From Paenibacillus nasutitermitis (lineage in GTDB: Bacteria > Bacillota > Bacilli > Paenibacillales > Paenibacillaceae), in NCBI RefSeq assembly GCF_014641075.1, contig NZ_BMHP01000002.1, forward strand, positions 1,798,001-1,862,000: a DNA stretch of 64,000 bases, read 5' to 3'. Positions within the stretch are counted from its first letter, which is position 1; every line of letters begins with the position of its first letter. The notes under the pieces are model-generated. The model was not told the DNA's origin. It did no database searches and was given only the letters and a program-made list of their open reading frames with translations. Position numbers and translations under genes: made by a program. Shown piece by piece: positions 42,183-52,600 of this stretch.

Positions 42183-42739
42183 ACCATAACCTCATTTCGC
42201 ACTCTGTCTTTCAAATATTTGGCTGGGTAGCCCACATGAATTTCATTGGCCGGAATATCCTTCATGACTGTACTCCTCGCTCCGGCAACGCCCAATTCAT
42301 GAACGGTCACTCCCGGGCAAACAAATACATCGCTGGCAATCCAGGCCCCATCCTTGACCACAATCGGCTTGACGATCAGACCGAAAGCAGGATCGTTCAG
42401 CTTATGGCTCCCGGTGCATAAATAAGAATGCTGGGAAATGACACAATTGCTGCCGATGCTGATTTGATCCAGACTGTAGAACTCCACATCATCGCCAATC
42501 CAGGAATCATGGCCGATCTTCACCTTCCAGGGGTAGGTAAACTTGGCAGAGGGCCTGACGCGCACCCCTTGCCCGATATCCGCTCCAAACATCCGCAGCA
42601 GCCGGTTCCGGAAGCCGTACATATTATGGAGAGAGAAACGGAATACCGTACCCTGAACAAACCACCAGAGAATAACAACCAACCCGCTGCGGCCTCTGGA
42701 ATACCACGACTGATCGTATTGGGTTAAATCGACCTTCAT
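42179..42739 (-). CDS. WcaF-like sugar O-acetyltransferase
   Basis: A 186-residue left-handed beta-helix acetyltransferase. Hexapeptide-repeat turns are visible in FGADIGQGVRVRPSAKFTYPWKVKIG and ISIGSNCVISQHSYLCTGSH, and the C-terminus (AGARSTVMKDIPANEIHVGYPAKYLKDR) is typical of the colanic-acid WcaF group. It uses acetyl-CoA to O-acetylate a sugar of the polymer. The start at 42739 overlaps the end of the upstream glycosyltransferase gene slightly; GAGG lies upstream. Confidence 0.9.
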   Translation of the reverse strand: MKVDLTQYDQSWYSRGRSGLVVILWWFVQGTVFRFSLHNMYGFRNRLLRMFGADIGQGVRVRPSAKFTYPWKVKIGHDSWIGDDVEFYSLDQISIGSNCVISQHSYLCTGSHKLNDPAFGLIVKPIVVKDGAWIASDVFVCPGVTVHELGVAGARSTVMKDIPANEIHVGYPAKYLKDRVRNEVMV

Positions 42740-42743
42740 TGTA

Positions 42744-43808
42744 TCAGACCTCATCCATGATCATTTCCAAGCGGTTGATGTAATCCGCTTCCTTGAAATT
42801 CATCAATGTCGTTTTTCTGTTCTCCCGGGCAAAAGCAACTAATTTGCTCCGGTCCGCCAGCAGCTCCCGGACGGCCAGGACAATATCCTCTGGTTGCTGC
42901 TTTCTGATCAAATAACCATTATTTAAAGTTACAATATCCGGGATTCCCGCATGATTTGTAGAAATAACGGTCAATCCGTTCCCCATCGCTTCAATAATGG
43001 AGATCGGCTGGCCTTCATTCGGGTAATAGGTCGGCAGCGCGAATATATCGCATTGCGCCAGCAGATTTTTCTTCTCCTGTCCCATTACAACCCCATGATA
43101 TCGAACGATATTTTCCAATTCATGAACTTTCACATATTCAAAGAACTCCTGCTTATCCTCTTCCTTGAAAAAATTGCCGGCAAAATGAAAAAGAACCGGT
43201 TCTTTTTTTAACCGGTTAGCTGCCTCCAGCAATTCGAAATAGCCTTTGCTCTTGATAAAATTGCTTAGATACAAGACTTCAAGGCGCTCTTTGCCTTGGC
43301 CCAGTTTATCCAGTTTATCCTGAAACTCCGCTTCGCTAAGAAGGGAACCATCTTCGATGCAGTTTTCACATATTTTGATTTTCTCGGGACTCACAATATC
43401 CGTGAACAAATCCTTCAAGCTCTCGCTGAGCACAATCATCGTGTCCACACGGGAAATCAGCCGTTTGTTCATAACCCGCTGAATGGGATTGAACGCTTTA
43501 TAGAGCTGTTTGTAATAACCGCCATGATAATGGATCACTACTTTTTTCTTCTTGCCGAGCAGCCGCCACAAGATGAACATATCCCGCAAATTTCCCATTT
43601 TCGTCTGGGAGATCGTGAAATAATAAATATCCGCGCTGCTGCTGCCCACCTGGCTTAAATGATTGGCTATCTTCTTATTATCCTTGATATCCACAAAAGA
43701 CAATGCAAACTTCTCATTGAAGCGCCGCGAATTCAGCATGATTTGCAGCGCTTTGGATAATCCGTGGACGGGCGGAGGAAATTGACCAACCAGACAGATT
43801 TTTCTCAT
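42744..43808 (-). CDS. Family 4 glycosyltransferase
   Basis: A 354-residue GT-B enzyme. The N-terminal FPPPVHGLSKALQIML loop and the C-terminal donor signature PNEGQPISIIEAMGNGLTVI (E-x7-E) are clear. Part of the EPS operon, next to the acetyltransferase. Adds an internal or terminal sugar to the repeat unit. Confidence 0.91.
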   Translation of the reverse strand: MRKICLVGQFPPPVHGLSKALQIMLNSRRFNEKFALSFVDIKDNKKIANHLSQVGSSSADIYYFTISQTKMGNLRDMFILWRLLGKKKKVVIHYHGGYYKQLYKAFNPIQRVMNKRLISRVDTMIVLSESLKDLFTDIVSPEKIKICENCIEDGSLLSEAEFQDKLDKLGQGKERLEVLYLSNFIKSKGYFELLEAANRLKKEPVLFHFAGNFFKEEDKQEFFEYVKVHELENIVRYHGVVMGQEKKNLLAQCDIFALPTYYPNEGQPISIIEAMGNGLTVISTNHAGIPDIVTLNNGYLIRKQQPEDIVLAVRELLADRSKLVAFARENRKTTLMNFKEADYINRLEMIMDEV

Positions 43809-43854
43809 CCATTTTCACCTGATCCTGTAAGTTCATAATGTCGGTATTCCGGAG

Positions 43855-44832
43855 TTAGTTTGATATTTTCACTTTCTCGTTCCGGTACCATTCGACGAAT
43901 TTCCCGATGCCCGTCTCGAATTTGGTTTGCGGGTTATAGCCCAGCAATTCTTTGGCTTTGGTTATATTGGCATAGGTCTTCTCCACATCGCCAGGCTGCA
44001 TCGGAAGCCGCTTGAGATTGGCTTGGCTTCCAAGCTCGTTCTCGATCGTCTTGACCATTTCCGCAAGCGATATTGTTTGCGATTCTCCAAGATTGACGAT
44101 TTCGTAAACATCCTCATGGTTCTCCAGATATTTTAACGATTTATATACCCCGTCGATGATATCGTCAATATACGTATAATCCCGTCTGGTTGAACCATCG
44201 CCGTAGAAAGGAAGCTCCTTGCCCCGGGATATTAAATCCGTGAATTTATGAATCGCCAGATCCGGACGCTGCCGCGGCCCATATACGGTAAAGAAACGGA
44301 GCATAATCACATCCATATCATAAAGATGATGATAGACATGCCCCAATACTTCACAGGATTTCTTCGTAGCCGCATAAGGAGATATCGAGAAGTCCACAAC
44401 GTCCGTTTCGGAGAAAGGAGTCGTTTCGTTGTTCCCATAGACGGAGGAGGAAGAGGCGCAAACAAACTTGCTCACCTTATATTTGCGGCTGGTCTCCAAT
44501 AGATTAATCGTCCCGCGGACGTTGACCTCTTCATACAGCAGCGGATTGACGATCGATGGCCTGACACCCGCCATAGCGGCCAAATGAATAACGGCGTCAA
44601 TCGAATGGTTGCTGTAGATGCTCTCCAGAAAACCCAGATCCCGGATATCGCCCTCCATCAACACGTAGTTCGCATTGTCAAGGTGGCCGCCGATATTCTC
44701 TCGCTTTATTTCGGGATCATAAAAATCGTTAAAGTTATCAATATTGATCACTTTATAATCATGATCCAGCAGGTAATCACACAGGTGGGAACCGATAAAT
44801 CCTGCTCCCCCTGTTACAAGTATGGTCTTCAT
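43855..44832 (-). CDS. UDP-glucuronate 4-epimerase-like NAD epimerase
   Basis: A 325-residue extended SDR. The NAD motif is TGGAGFIGSHLCDYLL and the active site has Ser (CASSSSVYG) and YAATKKSCE (YxxxK). Overall it resembles CapI/GAE enzymes converting UDP-glucuronate to UDP-galacturonate, a step downstream of the ugd gene in the same operon. GDP- or other UDP-sugar epimerase activity cannot be excluded from sequence alone. Confidence 0.88.
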   Translation of the reverse strand: MKTILVTGGAGFIGSHLCDYLLDHDYKVINIDNFNDFYDPEIKRENIGGHLDNANYVLMEGDIRDLGFLESIYSNHSIDAVIHLAAMAGVRPSIVNPLLYEEVNVRGTINLLETSRKYKVSKFVCASSSSVYGNNETTPFSETDVVDFSISPYAATKKSCEVLGHVYHHLYDMDVIMLRFFTVYGPRQRPDLAIHKFTDLISRGKELPFYGDGSTRRDYTYIDDIIDGVYKSLKYLENHEDVYEIVNLGESQTISLAEMVKTIENELGSQANLKRLPMQPGDVEKTYANITKAKELLGYNPQTKFETGIGKFVEWYRNEKVKISN

Positions 44833-44850
44833 CATCAGCGCCCTCCTTCC

Positions 44851-45792
44851 TTACATTCGAATCGCAAATTTATAAAAGACGGAATTAATCAGCAGATCCC
44901 TGCTGTATTTGGAATATAACAAACAAGCTGAAGCCTTCGTAAGCTTATCCAGCTTGCTCCCCGCTTGCCGTACATCCGTAAATTTATGATGCGACTGCGT
45001 AAACTTTTCATTTTTTAATTGAAGCTGGTTTTTGGACAAATAGTCCTCCAATGACTCGAGACTGAACGAATCCGTCCCGCTTTTCTCTCTTTCATCATGA
45101 AGCTTACGAATATATTTGGCTATCAAATATTGTTTGAAGCCTCGGGATGATGAAATACTGCTGTCCCGCAGTCTATATCGGACCAGCTTCTGTTCTGTCA
45201 GCAGAATATGATAGTTCTGGCTGATCATTCTCAGCAGAAAATCATAATCCTGGCTGCATTCAAACTCCCGATAACCGCCCAGTTTGTCAAAAACCTCACG
45301 GCGCATCAGCCACGACGGATGAATCAGGAAATTGGTATACATCAAGCCTTTCTTAACTTTGTCAGGACGCTTGCTGCCGATTTTCTGTTCGCCTGTTAAA
45401 ACGCCATCGGAATCGATGTATTTACAGTTGCTCGATACCAGATGAATATTCGGATTTTGTTCCAGAAGCTGAACCTGCAGCTCAATCCGCTCGGGCTCGC
45501 AAATATCATCTGCATCCATACGGGCGATATAATCTCCGCGGGCGACCGCGAATGCTTTGTTTAAACTTAGAGCAAGCCCAATATTCCGCTCATTCACCAA
45601 TACTTTCACCTGTTCATAACGGGCTTCATATTGGCGGAGAAGGGCAATGACTCCCTGTTCATCCGGCTTATCGACAACAATGATGACTTCCATGTTGCTG
45701 TAAGTCTGGGTCATAATAGAATCAAGCGCCTCTTTGACCCAGACTAGTTCTTCATTATATGTCGTCATAATGACGGAAACCAAATTACCCAT
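44851..45792 (-). CDS. Family 2 glycosyltransferase
   Basis: A 313-residue GT-A enzyme. N-terminal LVSVIMTTYNEELVWVKEAL, the metal-binding ARMDADDICEPERI (DxD) and the ED-like ECSQDYDFLLRM motif are typical of GT2. Its start overlaps the polymerase gene end by eight bases. It builds part of the EPS repeat. Confidence 0.92.
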   Translation of the reverse strand: MGNLVSVIMTTYNEELVWVKEALDSIMTQTYSNMEVIIVVDKPDEQGVIALLRQYEARYEQVKVLVNERNIGLALSLNKAFAVARGDYIARMDADDICEPERIELQVQLLEQNPNIHLVSSNCKYIDSDGVLTGEQKIGSKRPDKVKKGLMYTNFLIHPSWLMRREVFDKLGGYREFECSQDYDFLLRMISQNYHILLTEQKLVRYRLRDSSISSSRGFKQYLIAKYIRKLHDEREKSGTDSFSLESLEDYLSKNQLQLKNEKFTQSHHKFTDVRQAGSKLDKLTKASACLLYSKYSRDLLINSVFYKFAIRM

Positions 45793-47176
45793 GTGTCACC
45801 TGCTTAGCCATAATTACTAATGATCCTTCCCTGGAATCGTAAGCGGAACTCCGATTGGGAATCTGTTGTGCATGCGCGACTTTCGAAGCTCGAAGCTTAT
45901 AGATCTGTAATTTCGATATGAAAGGACTCTGCAGCAGCGCGAGCCAGAAAAATAACTGTATGAAGGCCAGTGAATCAAATTGCAGCAAGGCAACTAACAG
46001 CAAAATGAGAATCATTTTCGAGAAATTCCTACCTTTGAAGGAAAGTATGAAAGCCGCTGTAAACAGAAATAACGCTATGCCCATTACACCAAATTCAGAT
46101 AACAACCTCGTATACATATTGTACTGCGGCAGACTTAAATGGTTGGTGGCATTATACAGCTCGCCGTCTTTTTTGAAGTCCCTTGCCGGAATCTTGTCCA
46201 GGTGGTTCATGTAGCCGTAATAATAATTGCCAAGTCCATACCCAAGCCAAGGTTTGTCTCCGAACGAGTATATCCCCAGTTTGGAATACGTGATCCGGAT
46301 ACTGAAGGAATCATCCTTTGAAATCTTCGACGGGTCTTCGTACAGATGCAATATCCGGTAATAATGCGAAGATTCCAGATTAAATACATTTTGCACAAGC
46401 ACGGTCTGAAGCAGCAGGAAAAGTACTCCCGCCGAAACCGCAAATTTCAAAATCACCTTCATGAAATCCTTGGACTTTGACGTTGCAAACACATACACCA
46501 GATACAGAATGGTCAAATCCACGAAATACCGGATCGAGAGCGAAAAAATGGAAATCGGGATAAACAGAAAAACAATCCATTTATCATAACGCGAAAGATT
46601 ATTCGTATGCCTCAGGATCAGATAGGCAGGGATAAGCAGCAAATTGGTGTGCAGCCCGATATACGATGGCTCGGAGAAGCTGAAATGAAGCCGATGCGCC
46701 TGGATGTAGGCCGTTCGTTCAACAAACAAGCCAATCAGTCCTCTGAGCGCCCCGCTGGGCAGCACATAAATAAAGAGCAGCTGCAGAACCCCGATAACCA
46801 ATGCAAGACCATAACCTCGAATAATCCATTTAAACAGCTTGATATAAGCGCCATCCTCTGAATTTCGCTGGACATAGACTTTGAAGCTCAAATAGATAAC
46901 AAGCCCGGCCAATAAAGAGGATAAAGCATCATTCATGCCTACAAACGAGTAATGAAACTCAATATTTCTGAAGCATGTAACAACAATGGAACAGATAACA
47001 ATAATTAATACGCAAAGCTCGGTTTTTTTGTATGACAGCTTCAGGATGTGAGGAAAATTAAAAGCAAAAAAAAGAGCGATAAAAACCAAGGAAATTGGTT
47101 TATAAGCCGCTCCGAACATGATGGGAAAATTATCTAGCGGAAATAGGAAAGCTGCGATATAAATTAAAAAATTCAT
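45785..47176 (-). CDS. wzy: Wzy-type O-antigen/EPS polymerase
   Basis: A 463-residue membrane protein with about 11 helices and a large outside loop containing YSFGDKPWLGYGLGNYYYG, the Wzy_C/O-antigen-ligase signature. It joins flipped repeat units into long chains outside the membrane. ATG at 47176 is preceded by AGGTAGGAGA; the 24-base longer frame begins inside that site. Its partners Wzz, Wzx and the tyrosine kinase are in the operon. Confidence 0.9.
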   Translation of the reverse strand: MNFLIYIAAFLFPLDNFPIMFGAAYKPISLVFIALFFAFNFPHILKLSYKKTELCVLIIVICSIVVTCFRNIEFHYSFVGMNDALSSLLAGLVIYLSFKVYVQRNSEDGAYIKLFKWIIRGYGLALVIGVLQLLFIYVLPSGALRGLIGLFVERTAYIQAHRLHFSFSEPSYIGLHTNLLLIPAYLILRHTNNLSRYDKWIVFLFIPISIFSLSIRYFVDLTILYLVYVFATSKSKDFMKVILKFAVSAGVLFLLLQTVLVQNVFNLESSHYYRILHLYEDPSKISKDDSFSIRITYSKLGIYSFGDKPWLGYGLGNYYYGYMNHLDKIPARDFKKDGELYNATNHLSLPQYNMYTRLLSEFGVMGIALFLFTAAFILSFKGRNFSKMILILLLVALLQFDSLAFIQLFFWLALLQSPFISKLQIYKLRASKVAHAQQIPNRSSAYDSREGSLVIMAKQVTHG

Positions 47177-47200
47177 ACGGATTCTCCTACCTGAGAGCAC

Positions 47201-48190
47201 CTATGACCTCATTAACTCATAATAACGCGTCTCTGATTTTACTCGTTTCATATCCTCATCCACCATCATATGAACCAATTGTTTGAAATCCACCTCAAGT
47301 TTCCATCCCAGCTGTTCCTTTGCTTTCGTACAATCGCCCAGAAGAAGATCAACCTCGGCCGGCCGGACAAATTCCGGATCCAATACAATATATTCTTTGT
47401 AATTAAGGCCGACATAAGAGAACGCCGTTTCCAGAAGTTCCGCAACCGAATGCATTTCACCCGTAGAGATGACATAATCATCGGGTTCATTCTGCTGCAG
47501 CATAAGCCACATCGCTTTGACGTAGTCACCGGCAAAACCCCAGTCGCGCAAGGAATCCAAATTTCCCATTCTCAGCTCCGACTGCAATCCCAGTTTAATC
47601 CGGGCCACCCCGTCCGTAACCTTCCTGGTCACAAACTCAAGTCCCCGACGCGGCGATTCATGGTTGAACAGAATCCCCGAGCACGCGAACATATTGAAGC
47701 TTTCGCGGTAGTTGACCGTTATCCAATGGCCATAGAGCTTTGCTACACCGTATGGACTGCGCGGATAGAATGGCGTCGACTCTTTCTGGGGAGTTTCGAC
47801 AACTTTACCGAACATCTCACTGCTGGAAGCCTGATAAAATTTAGCCAATGGCTTCATGATCCGAACAGCTTCCAGCATATTGGTGACAGCCAGAGCCGTC
47901 ATTTGCCCCGTAGCAATAGGCTGCGGCCACGAAGCGGCAACAAACGATTGGGCGGCCAGGTTATAAACCTCATCCGGATCCGAGATCCGCACAGCCTCGA
48001 TAAGCGAAGCCAGATCACCCAAATCGCCGGATATCCATTGAATTTGATCCTTGATATGCTCGACATTTTCGTAATTCGGTGTGCTGGTCCGTCTGCGCAA
48101 TCCGTATACCTTATATCCTTTTGACAGAAGCAATTCAGCCAAGTAAGAACCGTCCTGCCCCGTAACACCCGTTATTAATGCTCTTTTCAT
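47201..48190 (-). CDS. gmd: GDP-mannose 4,6-dehydratase
   Basis: A 329-residue extended [25 protein letters not shown] is the Gmd start, [10 protein letters not shown] contains the catalytic Ser/Glu region, and [10 protein letters not shown] gives YxxxK. It converts GDP-mannose to GDP-4-keto-6-deoxymannose, the first step to GDP-L-fucose. Directly before it in the operon lies fcl, the next step. Confidence 0.96.
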   Translation of the reverse strand: MKRALITGVTGQDGSYLAELLLSKGYKVYGLRRRTSTPNYENVEHIKDQIQWISGDLGDLASLIEAVRISDPDEVYNLAAQSFVAASWPQPIATGQMTALAVTNMLEAVRIMKPLAKFYQASSSEMFGKVVETPQKESTPFYPRSPYGVAKLYGHWITVNYRESFNMFACSGILFNHESPRRGLEFVTRKVTDGVARIKLGLQSELRMGNLDSLRDWGFAGDYVKAMWLMLQQNEPDDYVISTGEMHSVAELLETAFSYVGLNYKEYIVLDPEFVRPAEVDLLLGDCTKAKEQLGWKLEVDFKQLVHMMVDEDMKRVKSETRYYELMRS

Positions 48191-48219
48191 ATGATTCCTC
48201 CGTCAGAATAAAATGTAAT

Positions 48220-49158
48220 TTAGTAGGCTGCAAGCTGTTCCTCATTAAAAGCTGCGTACACGGAACGAATACCTTCTTCCAGCGGAATTTGAGCTGTCCA
48301 GCCGAGCGCATGTATTTTCGTGACATCTACCAGTTTCCGCGGCGTTCCATCCGGAATGGAAGAGTTGAATGTAAGCTCGCCTTCGTAACCGACAATCGAT
48401 TTGATCATCTCTGCTAATGAATGTATGGCGATATCATCGCCAACGCCGATATTAATAATTTCATTGTCTTCGTAATGCTTCATCAGGAATAAACAAGCTT
48501 CAGCTAGATCATCCGAATGCAGAAATTCGCGCTTGGGCTTACCTGTCCCCCATATTTCGACAGAAGCTTCGCCCTTCATCTTGGCCTCATGGAACTTTCG
48601 GATCAAAGCCGGAAGTACATGAGAAGACTTCAAATCAAAATTATCGTTGGGGCCGTACATATTCGTCGGCATCGCGGAGATAAAGCGGGTGCCGTACTGC
48701 CGGTTATAAGACTGGCACATGTTGATTCCAGCGATTTTGGCAATGGCATAGGGCTCGTTCGTCGGCTCTAATTCACCTGTGAGCAAATATTCTTCTTTGA
48801 GGGGTTGAGGCGCAAATTTAGGATAAATGCATGTTGATCCGAGGAATAAGAGCTTTTTCACATGAAACTGATATGCCGCATCAATGACATTCGTTTGAAT
48901 AAACAGGTTGTCACGAATGAAATCTGCCGGGTAGTCATTATTAGCAGCGATTCCACCGACCTTAGCAGCCGCCAGAAACACATATTCGATTTGTTCTTCC
49001 TTGAAGAATTGCAGAACAGCATGACGGTCTCTTAAATCAAGCTCTTTACTTGTTCGCATAACCAAATTCGTATACCCTTTTTCTTCAAGCTTGCGCACAA
49101 TTGCGGACCCAACCAGACCTTTATGGCCCGCAACATATATTTTAGCGTTTAAATCCAT
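48220..49158 (-). CDS. fcl: GDP-L-fucose synthase
   Basis: A 312-residue epimerase/reductase (WcaG). [22 protein letters not shown] is the NADP loop, [20 protein letters not shown] and [13 protein letters not shown] supply Ser, Tyr and Lys of the active site. It makes GDP-L-fucose from the gmd product. L-fucose (or a derivative) is therefore expected in the EPS. Confidence 0.96.
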   Translation of the reverse strand: MDLNAKIYVAGHKGLVGSAIVRKLEEKGYTNLVMRTSKELDLRDRHAVLQFFKEEQIEYVFLAAAKVGGIAANNDYPADFIRDNLFIQTNVIDAAYQFHVKKLLFLGSTCIYPKFAPQPLKEEYLLTGELEPTNEPYAIAKIAGINMCQSYNRQYGTRFISAMPTNMYGPNDNFDLKSSHVLPALIRKFHEAKMKGEASVEIWGTGKPKREFLHSDDLAEACLFLMKHYEDNEIINIGVGDDIAIHSLAEMIKSIVGYEGELTFNSSIPDGTPRKLVDVTKIHALGWTAQIPLEEGIRSVYAAFNEEQLAAY

Positions 49159-49193
49159 TATTTCACCCTCAATCCTTGGCTTCTCCCGGATGC

Positions 49194-49892
49194 CTAATAA
49201 GCATCCTTAGATCCCAGAAGTACTCTTACCGTTTTCAATATAATCTTGATATCATACAGGACGCTTCTTTTCTTAATATAAAGCAGATCCAATTGCACCA
49301 TTTCATGAAAGCTCAGCTCATTGCGCCCGCTGATCTGCCATAAGCCTGTACAGCCCGGCGTCACTTTCAGGCGAAGCTTGTCGTAATTCGTATATTCCTC
49401 AACTTCTCTTGGCAGCGGCGGCCTGGGACCGACCAGCGACATATCGCCGCGGATAACATTCCACAATTGCGGAAGCTCGTCAATGCTCGTTCTACGGATG
49501 AATTTCCCGATCCTGGTAATACGCGGATCTTCTTTCATCTTGAACATGGCGCCGTTAATTTCATTCTTGGCCAATAGATCCTCCAGCAATTCTTCGGCGT
49601 TCGAGACCATGGAACGAAATTTGAACATCTTGAATGGCTTCTCGTGTTTGCCGATCCGTACCTGATGAAAAAAGATCGAACCTTTGGGGTCCTCCATTTT
49701 GATGATGATGGCGATCACGATAAATGCCGGGCTAATACAAACAAGACCGATAAAAGCCATGATAATATCCATAGCGCGTTTCATCATCAAATAGGAACGT
49801 TTAGACTTTTTCCTCTCCAGGGGATGAGTTCCGTACAGAGAGGCACCCTCCAGAACACCTTCGCCTTCTTTTCTTTGTGGAGTAGGAGCCAC
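49194..49892 (-). CDS. Priming sugar-phosphate transferase (short WcaJ/EpsL type)
   Basis: A 232-residue polyprenyl-phosphate hexose-1-phosphate transferase. It has one membrane-embedded helix ([24 protein letters not shown]) and the conserved catalytic part with [22 protein letters not shown] and [10 protein letters not shown]. The long multi-helix N-terminus of WcaJ is absent, as in EpsL-type enzymes. It starts repeat-unit assembly on undecaprenyl phosphate. GTG at 49892 has GAGGTGATT upstream. Confidence 0.94.
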   Translation of the reverse strand: MAPTPQRKEGEGVLEGASLYGTHPLERKKSKRSYLMMKRAMDIIMAFIGLVCISPAFIVIAIIIKMEDPKGSIFFHQVRIGKHEKPFKMFKFRSMVSNAEELLEDLLAKNEINGAMFKMKEDPRITRIGKFIRRTSIDELPQLWNVIRGDMSLVGPRPPLPREVEEYTNYDKLRLKVTPGCTGLWQISGRNELSFHEMVQLDLLYIKKRSVLYDIKIILKTVRVLLGSKDAY

Positions 49893-49909
49893 CTGGAATC
49901 ACCTCATCT

Positions 49910-50797
49910 TTACATAATCTTATTGGAGTGTTCACGTTCCAGCATGCCTTCCAAAACAGAAAGCAGCGGAATGCGCAGTTCATCATTGCGAAGTGCAAAT
50001 TCCAGGGTCGTCGTAATAAAGCCGAGCTTCTCGCCCACATCGTAACGGGTACCGTCAAAATCATAGGCAAACACGCCCTGTACTTCGTTCAGCCGTTGGA
50101 TGGCATCGGTTAACTGGATTTCTCCGCCCGCGCCCTTCTCCTGTTTATCCAGGAAATAGAAAATTTCCGGTGTGAGGATATAACGGCCCATAATCGCCAG
50201 ATTGGAAGGCGCGCTGCCCAGCTTCGGCTTTTCCACGAAACGGTTAACCATATGAAGCTTGCCATTGGAATCCACAGGATCGACGATGCCGTAACGTTCT
50301 GTCTGCTCGTAAGATACGGCTTGAACCCCGATGACGGAACGATTTGTTTTTTCATATTGATGAATCAGTTGCTTGGTGCATGGCTCGTCAGATACGACAA
50401 TATCGTCTCCGAGAAGGACAGCGAACGGTTCGTCACCGATGAAATTGCGCGCGCACCAAACGGCATGGCCGAGTCCTTTTGGCTCTTTTTGACGTATGTA
50501 GTGAATGTCGACATTCGACGATTTTTGGACTTCTTCCAAAATGCCCAGTTTGCCTTTTTCCATCAAGCTTTGTTCCAATTCCAGCGCAATGTCAAAATGA
50601 TCTTCAATGGCCCGCTTCCCTCTGCCGGTCACAATGATAATATCTTCAATACCGGAAGCGATCGCTTCCTCAACAATATACTGGATCGTTGGCTTATCGA
50701 CGATAGGCAGCATTTCCTTGGGCATTGCTTTGGTGGCTGGCAGAAATCGGGTCCCCATACCTGCAGCAGGAATAATAGCTTTTCTCACTTTCTTCAT
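49910..50797 (-). CDS. galU: UTP-glucose-1-phosphate uridylyltransferase
   Basis: A 295-residue Gal[27 protein letters not shown] (read in two parts), then [30 protein letters not shown] and [13 protein letters not shown]. It makes UDP-glucose for ugd and the transferases. It is the first gene after a 250-base leader-like gap holding an RNA element and a terminator hairpin, so its transcription probably depends on read-through. Confidence 0.96.
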   Translation of the reverse strand: MKKVRKAIIPAAGMGTRFLPATKAMPKEMLPIVDKPTIQYIVEEAIASGIEDIIIVTGRGKRAIEDHFDIALELEQSLMEKGKLGILEEVQKSSNVDIHYIRQKEPKGLGHAVWCARNFIGDEPFAVLLGDDIVVSDEPCTKQLIHQYEKTNRSVIGVQAVSYEQTERYGIVDPVDSNGKLHMVNRFVEKPKLGSAPSNLAIMGRYILTPEIFYFLDKQEKGAGGEIQLTDAIQRLNEVQGVFAYDFDGTRYDVGEKLGFITTTLEFALRNDELRIPLLSVLEGMLEREHSNKIM

Positions 50798-50844
50798 TCA
50801 TCTTCACCCTATCTCTATTTATTTTTTGTTTCGTGGTCATAGTG

Positions 50845-50903
50845 CTAAAAATCCGAGCTATCGATTTCGCAAGTGGAGAAAAATCGATAGCTCGTATTTT
50901 TAG
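50845..50903 (-). terminator. Strong hairpin downstream of the EAR-like element
   Basis: Inverted repeat of 21 paired bases: CTAAAAAT, two unpaired bases, GAGCTATCGATTT, loop, AAATCGATAGCTC, two unpaired bases, ATTTTTAG. On the minus strand the 3' arm itself ends in a T5-containing tract. It lies between the tyrosine kinase and galU genes and would stop transcription unless bypassed. Confidence 0.65.
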
Positions 50904-50914
50904 TGGGGGCATCC

Positions 50915-51045
50915 AACCCCCCCTCACATCACACCCTTGACAATAATGTCTAAGGTCATTGCGACCCACAGCGTGACCGAGTGCCTACAGTGATAAAGGT
51001 ACAGTAGACATTACCTGTATGGCGCTTACGGCTAAGAGTTTATGG
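50915..51045 (-). ncRNA. Probable EAR (eps-associated) antitermination RNA
   Basis: Non-coding, structured interval between the BY-kinase and galU genes, the position corresponding to the EAR element (between epsB and epsC) in B. subtilis. On the minus strand AATGTCTA (51012-51005) pairs with TAGACATT (50952-50945), enclosing a CTAC..GTAG hairpin and a GGTC-GCAAT-GACC hairpin. The conserved-looking tail GGGTGTGATGTGAGGGG follows. EAR RNAs allow RNA polymerase to read through terminators in long EPS operons. The class assignment is from position and fold; no covariance-model search was possible. Confidence 0.7.
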
Positions 51046-51050
51046 ATTCT

Positions 51051-51740
51051 TTATTCCGCGACGCCGTATACATAATTAAAGCCTGATTTGATATCCTTGC
51101 GGTTGATATTGTTCAGTACAGCACCAATGATACGCGCATTCACGTGCTCCAGGCTCGCTTTGGCCTTCTTAACCAGTTCTTTGTCTACCTTGCCTGCAGA
51201 GACTACCATAATAACGCCATCGCATAATGCGCTCACAATCAGACTATCCGTCACAGCAAGAATCGGCGGGGTGTCGATAAGCACAATATCAAACTGCTCC
51301 TTAAGTTCCTCAAGCAGCGAATTCATTCGGTGATTACCTAGAATTTCAGAAGGATTAGGCGGAATTGGCCCGGCAACAAGAACAGACAGATTTTCAATTT
51401 CGGTGCTTTTAATCGCATCCCGCCATTTAATCTGATCTGTCAAAATATTGGTCAAGCCATTGCGGTTATTCTGGGACAGGACCCGGTGCAGGGACGGTTT
51501 GCGCAAATCCGCATCCAGCAGCAGCACTTTCTTGCCTTCTTGTGCGTATGCGATAGCCAGATTGCTGATTGTCGTGGTTTTGCCTTCATCCACCTGGGCC
51601 GAGGCTACCATCAACACCTTCATAGGTGTATCCAATGAAGAGAATTGTATATTCGTCCGCAGTTTACGGTACGACTCCGATATGGGCGACTTAGGATTCA
51701 AAAGCGTGATCAGATGACTCTCACCGGTTGATTGTCGCAT
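51051..51740 (-). CDS. Bacterial tyrosine kinase (CapB/EpsB/YwqD type)
   Basis: A 229-residue BY-kinase. Walker A-like SAQVDEGKTTTISNLA, Walker A' LLLDADLRKPSLH and Walker B IVLIDTPPIL are present. The activator is the membrane protein encoded just upstream. The C-terminus ends FNYVYGVAE with only two tyrosines, a short Tyr cluster. It controls chain length and enzymes by phosphorylation. ATG 51740 overlaps the end of the upstream gene; GTG 51752 is the alternative. Confidence 0.93.
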   Translation of the reverse strand: MRQSTGESHLITLLNPKSPISESYRKLRTNIQFSSLDTPMKVLMVASAQVDEGKTTTISNLAIAYAQEGKKVLLLDADLRKPSLHRVLSQNNRNGLTNILTDQIKWRDAIKSTEIENLSVLVAGPIPPNPSEILGNHRMNSLLEELKEQFDIVLIDTPPILAVTDSLIVSALCDGVIMVVSAGKVDKELVKKAKASLEHVNARIIGAVLNNINRKDIKSGFNYVYGVAE

Positions 51741-52455
51741 ATGCGCCTTCACCTACTTTCTTGTTCTTGGAAGAAGATTGATTACGGGGCCGAATGTCCT
51801 CTTTATTCATATTCATAACCAGAGCAAGTGTCGGGAGCCCAAGATCGCTCTCAAGCTCAGCTTCTGTTTTATAGGTGTTGTCCAAATAATCAAGCAGAAA
51901 TACAAGTCCCAGCCCAAGCATTAACGATACGGCAATGGCAATCGCTATATTCATCGGAGGATTGGAATTATAAGGGCTTGGCGAACCAACCTCAATAGCC
52001 CCGCTCAGAATCGTGACATTATCAATGTTCATAATGGAAGGAATCTGTTCCTTGAAAACTTTTGCTATGGCATTAATGCTCTTAGCGGCATTCTCATAGG
52101 AAGTATCATCATAGATCAAATTCATAATTTGAGAATTATTCGCCGAGGCCACCGATATTTTGCCTGGGCTTACTTTCAATTCCGGGTACTCTTCATATAC
52201 CTTATTTAAGATAGCAGGCGATTTGATAATTTCTTTATACGAATTAATGAGCATAATATTCATCTGAAGAGTGTTCATATTGACAGCCCCCGCATTTTGG
52301 GAGGATTGATTGACAATCAATTTCGCATTAGCCTGATACAGGGGAGTTGTGAGATAATAACTTTTGATTCCGGCTATAATACAACCAATGGCGACAATGA
52401 TAGCGATCAGCCATATTTTCTTGATAACAATTTTAAAATAATGTTTCAATTCCAC
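51721..52455 (-). CDS. Chain-length determinant / tyrosine kinase activator (Wzz, CapA type)
   Basis: A 244-residue membrane protein, first gene of the EPS operon. It has an N-terminal helix (KIWLIAIIVAIGCIIAG), a periplasm-like Wzz domain, a PxxP-type segment (SPSPYNSNPPMNIAIAIAV) and a second helix ending in a cytoplasmic tail that activates the kinase. GTG at 52455 (VELKHYFKIV) is preferred because AGGAGG lies eight bases upstream; the ATG at 52476 lacks a good site. The operon's regulated promoter lies about 165 bases upstream. Confidence 0.9.
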   Translation of the reverse strand: MELKHYFKIVIKKIWLIAIIVAIGCIIAGIKSYYLTTPLYQANAKLIVNQSSQNAGAVNMNTLQMNIMLINSYKEIIKSPAILNKVYEEYPELKVSPGKISVASANNSQIMNLIYDDTSYENAAKSINAIAKVFKEQIPSIMNIDNVTILSGAIEVGSPSPYNSNPPMNIAIAIAVSLMLGLGLVFLLDYLDNTYKTEAELESDLGLPTLALVMNMNKEDIRPRNQSSSKNKKVGEGAYATINR

Positions 52456-52600
52456 GTTTGGTGCCTCCTGTAGCATCAGGATAATATCCTTTATGCGATT
52501 TTTTTAATAAAAACCAATTTTTTCCTTGCAATATAATGTCGTAACATGGTGACATATAAGAATATAAAAAATAATTGTGGTAATACTGAATAACATGTAT

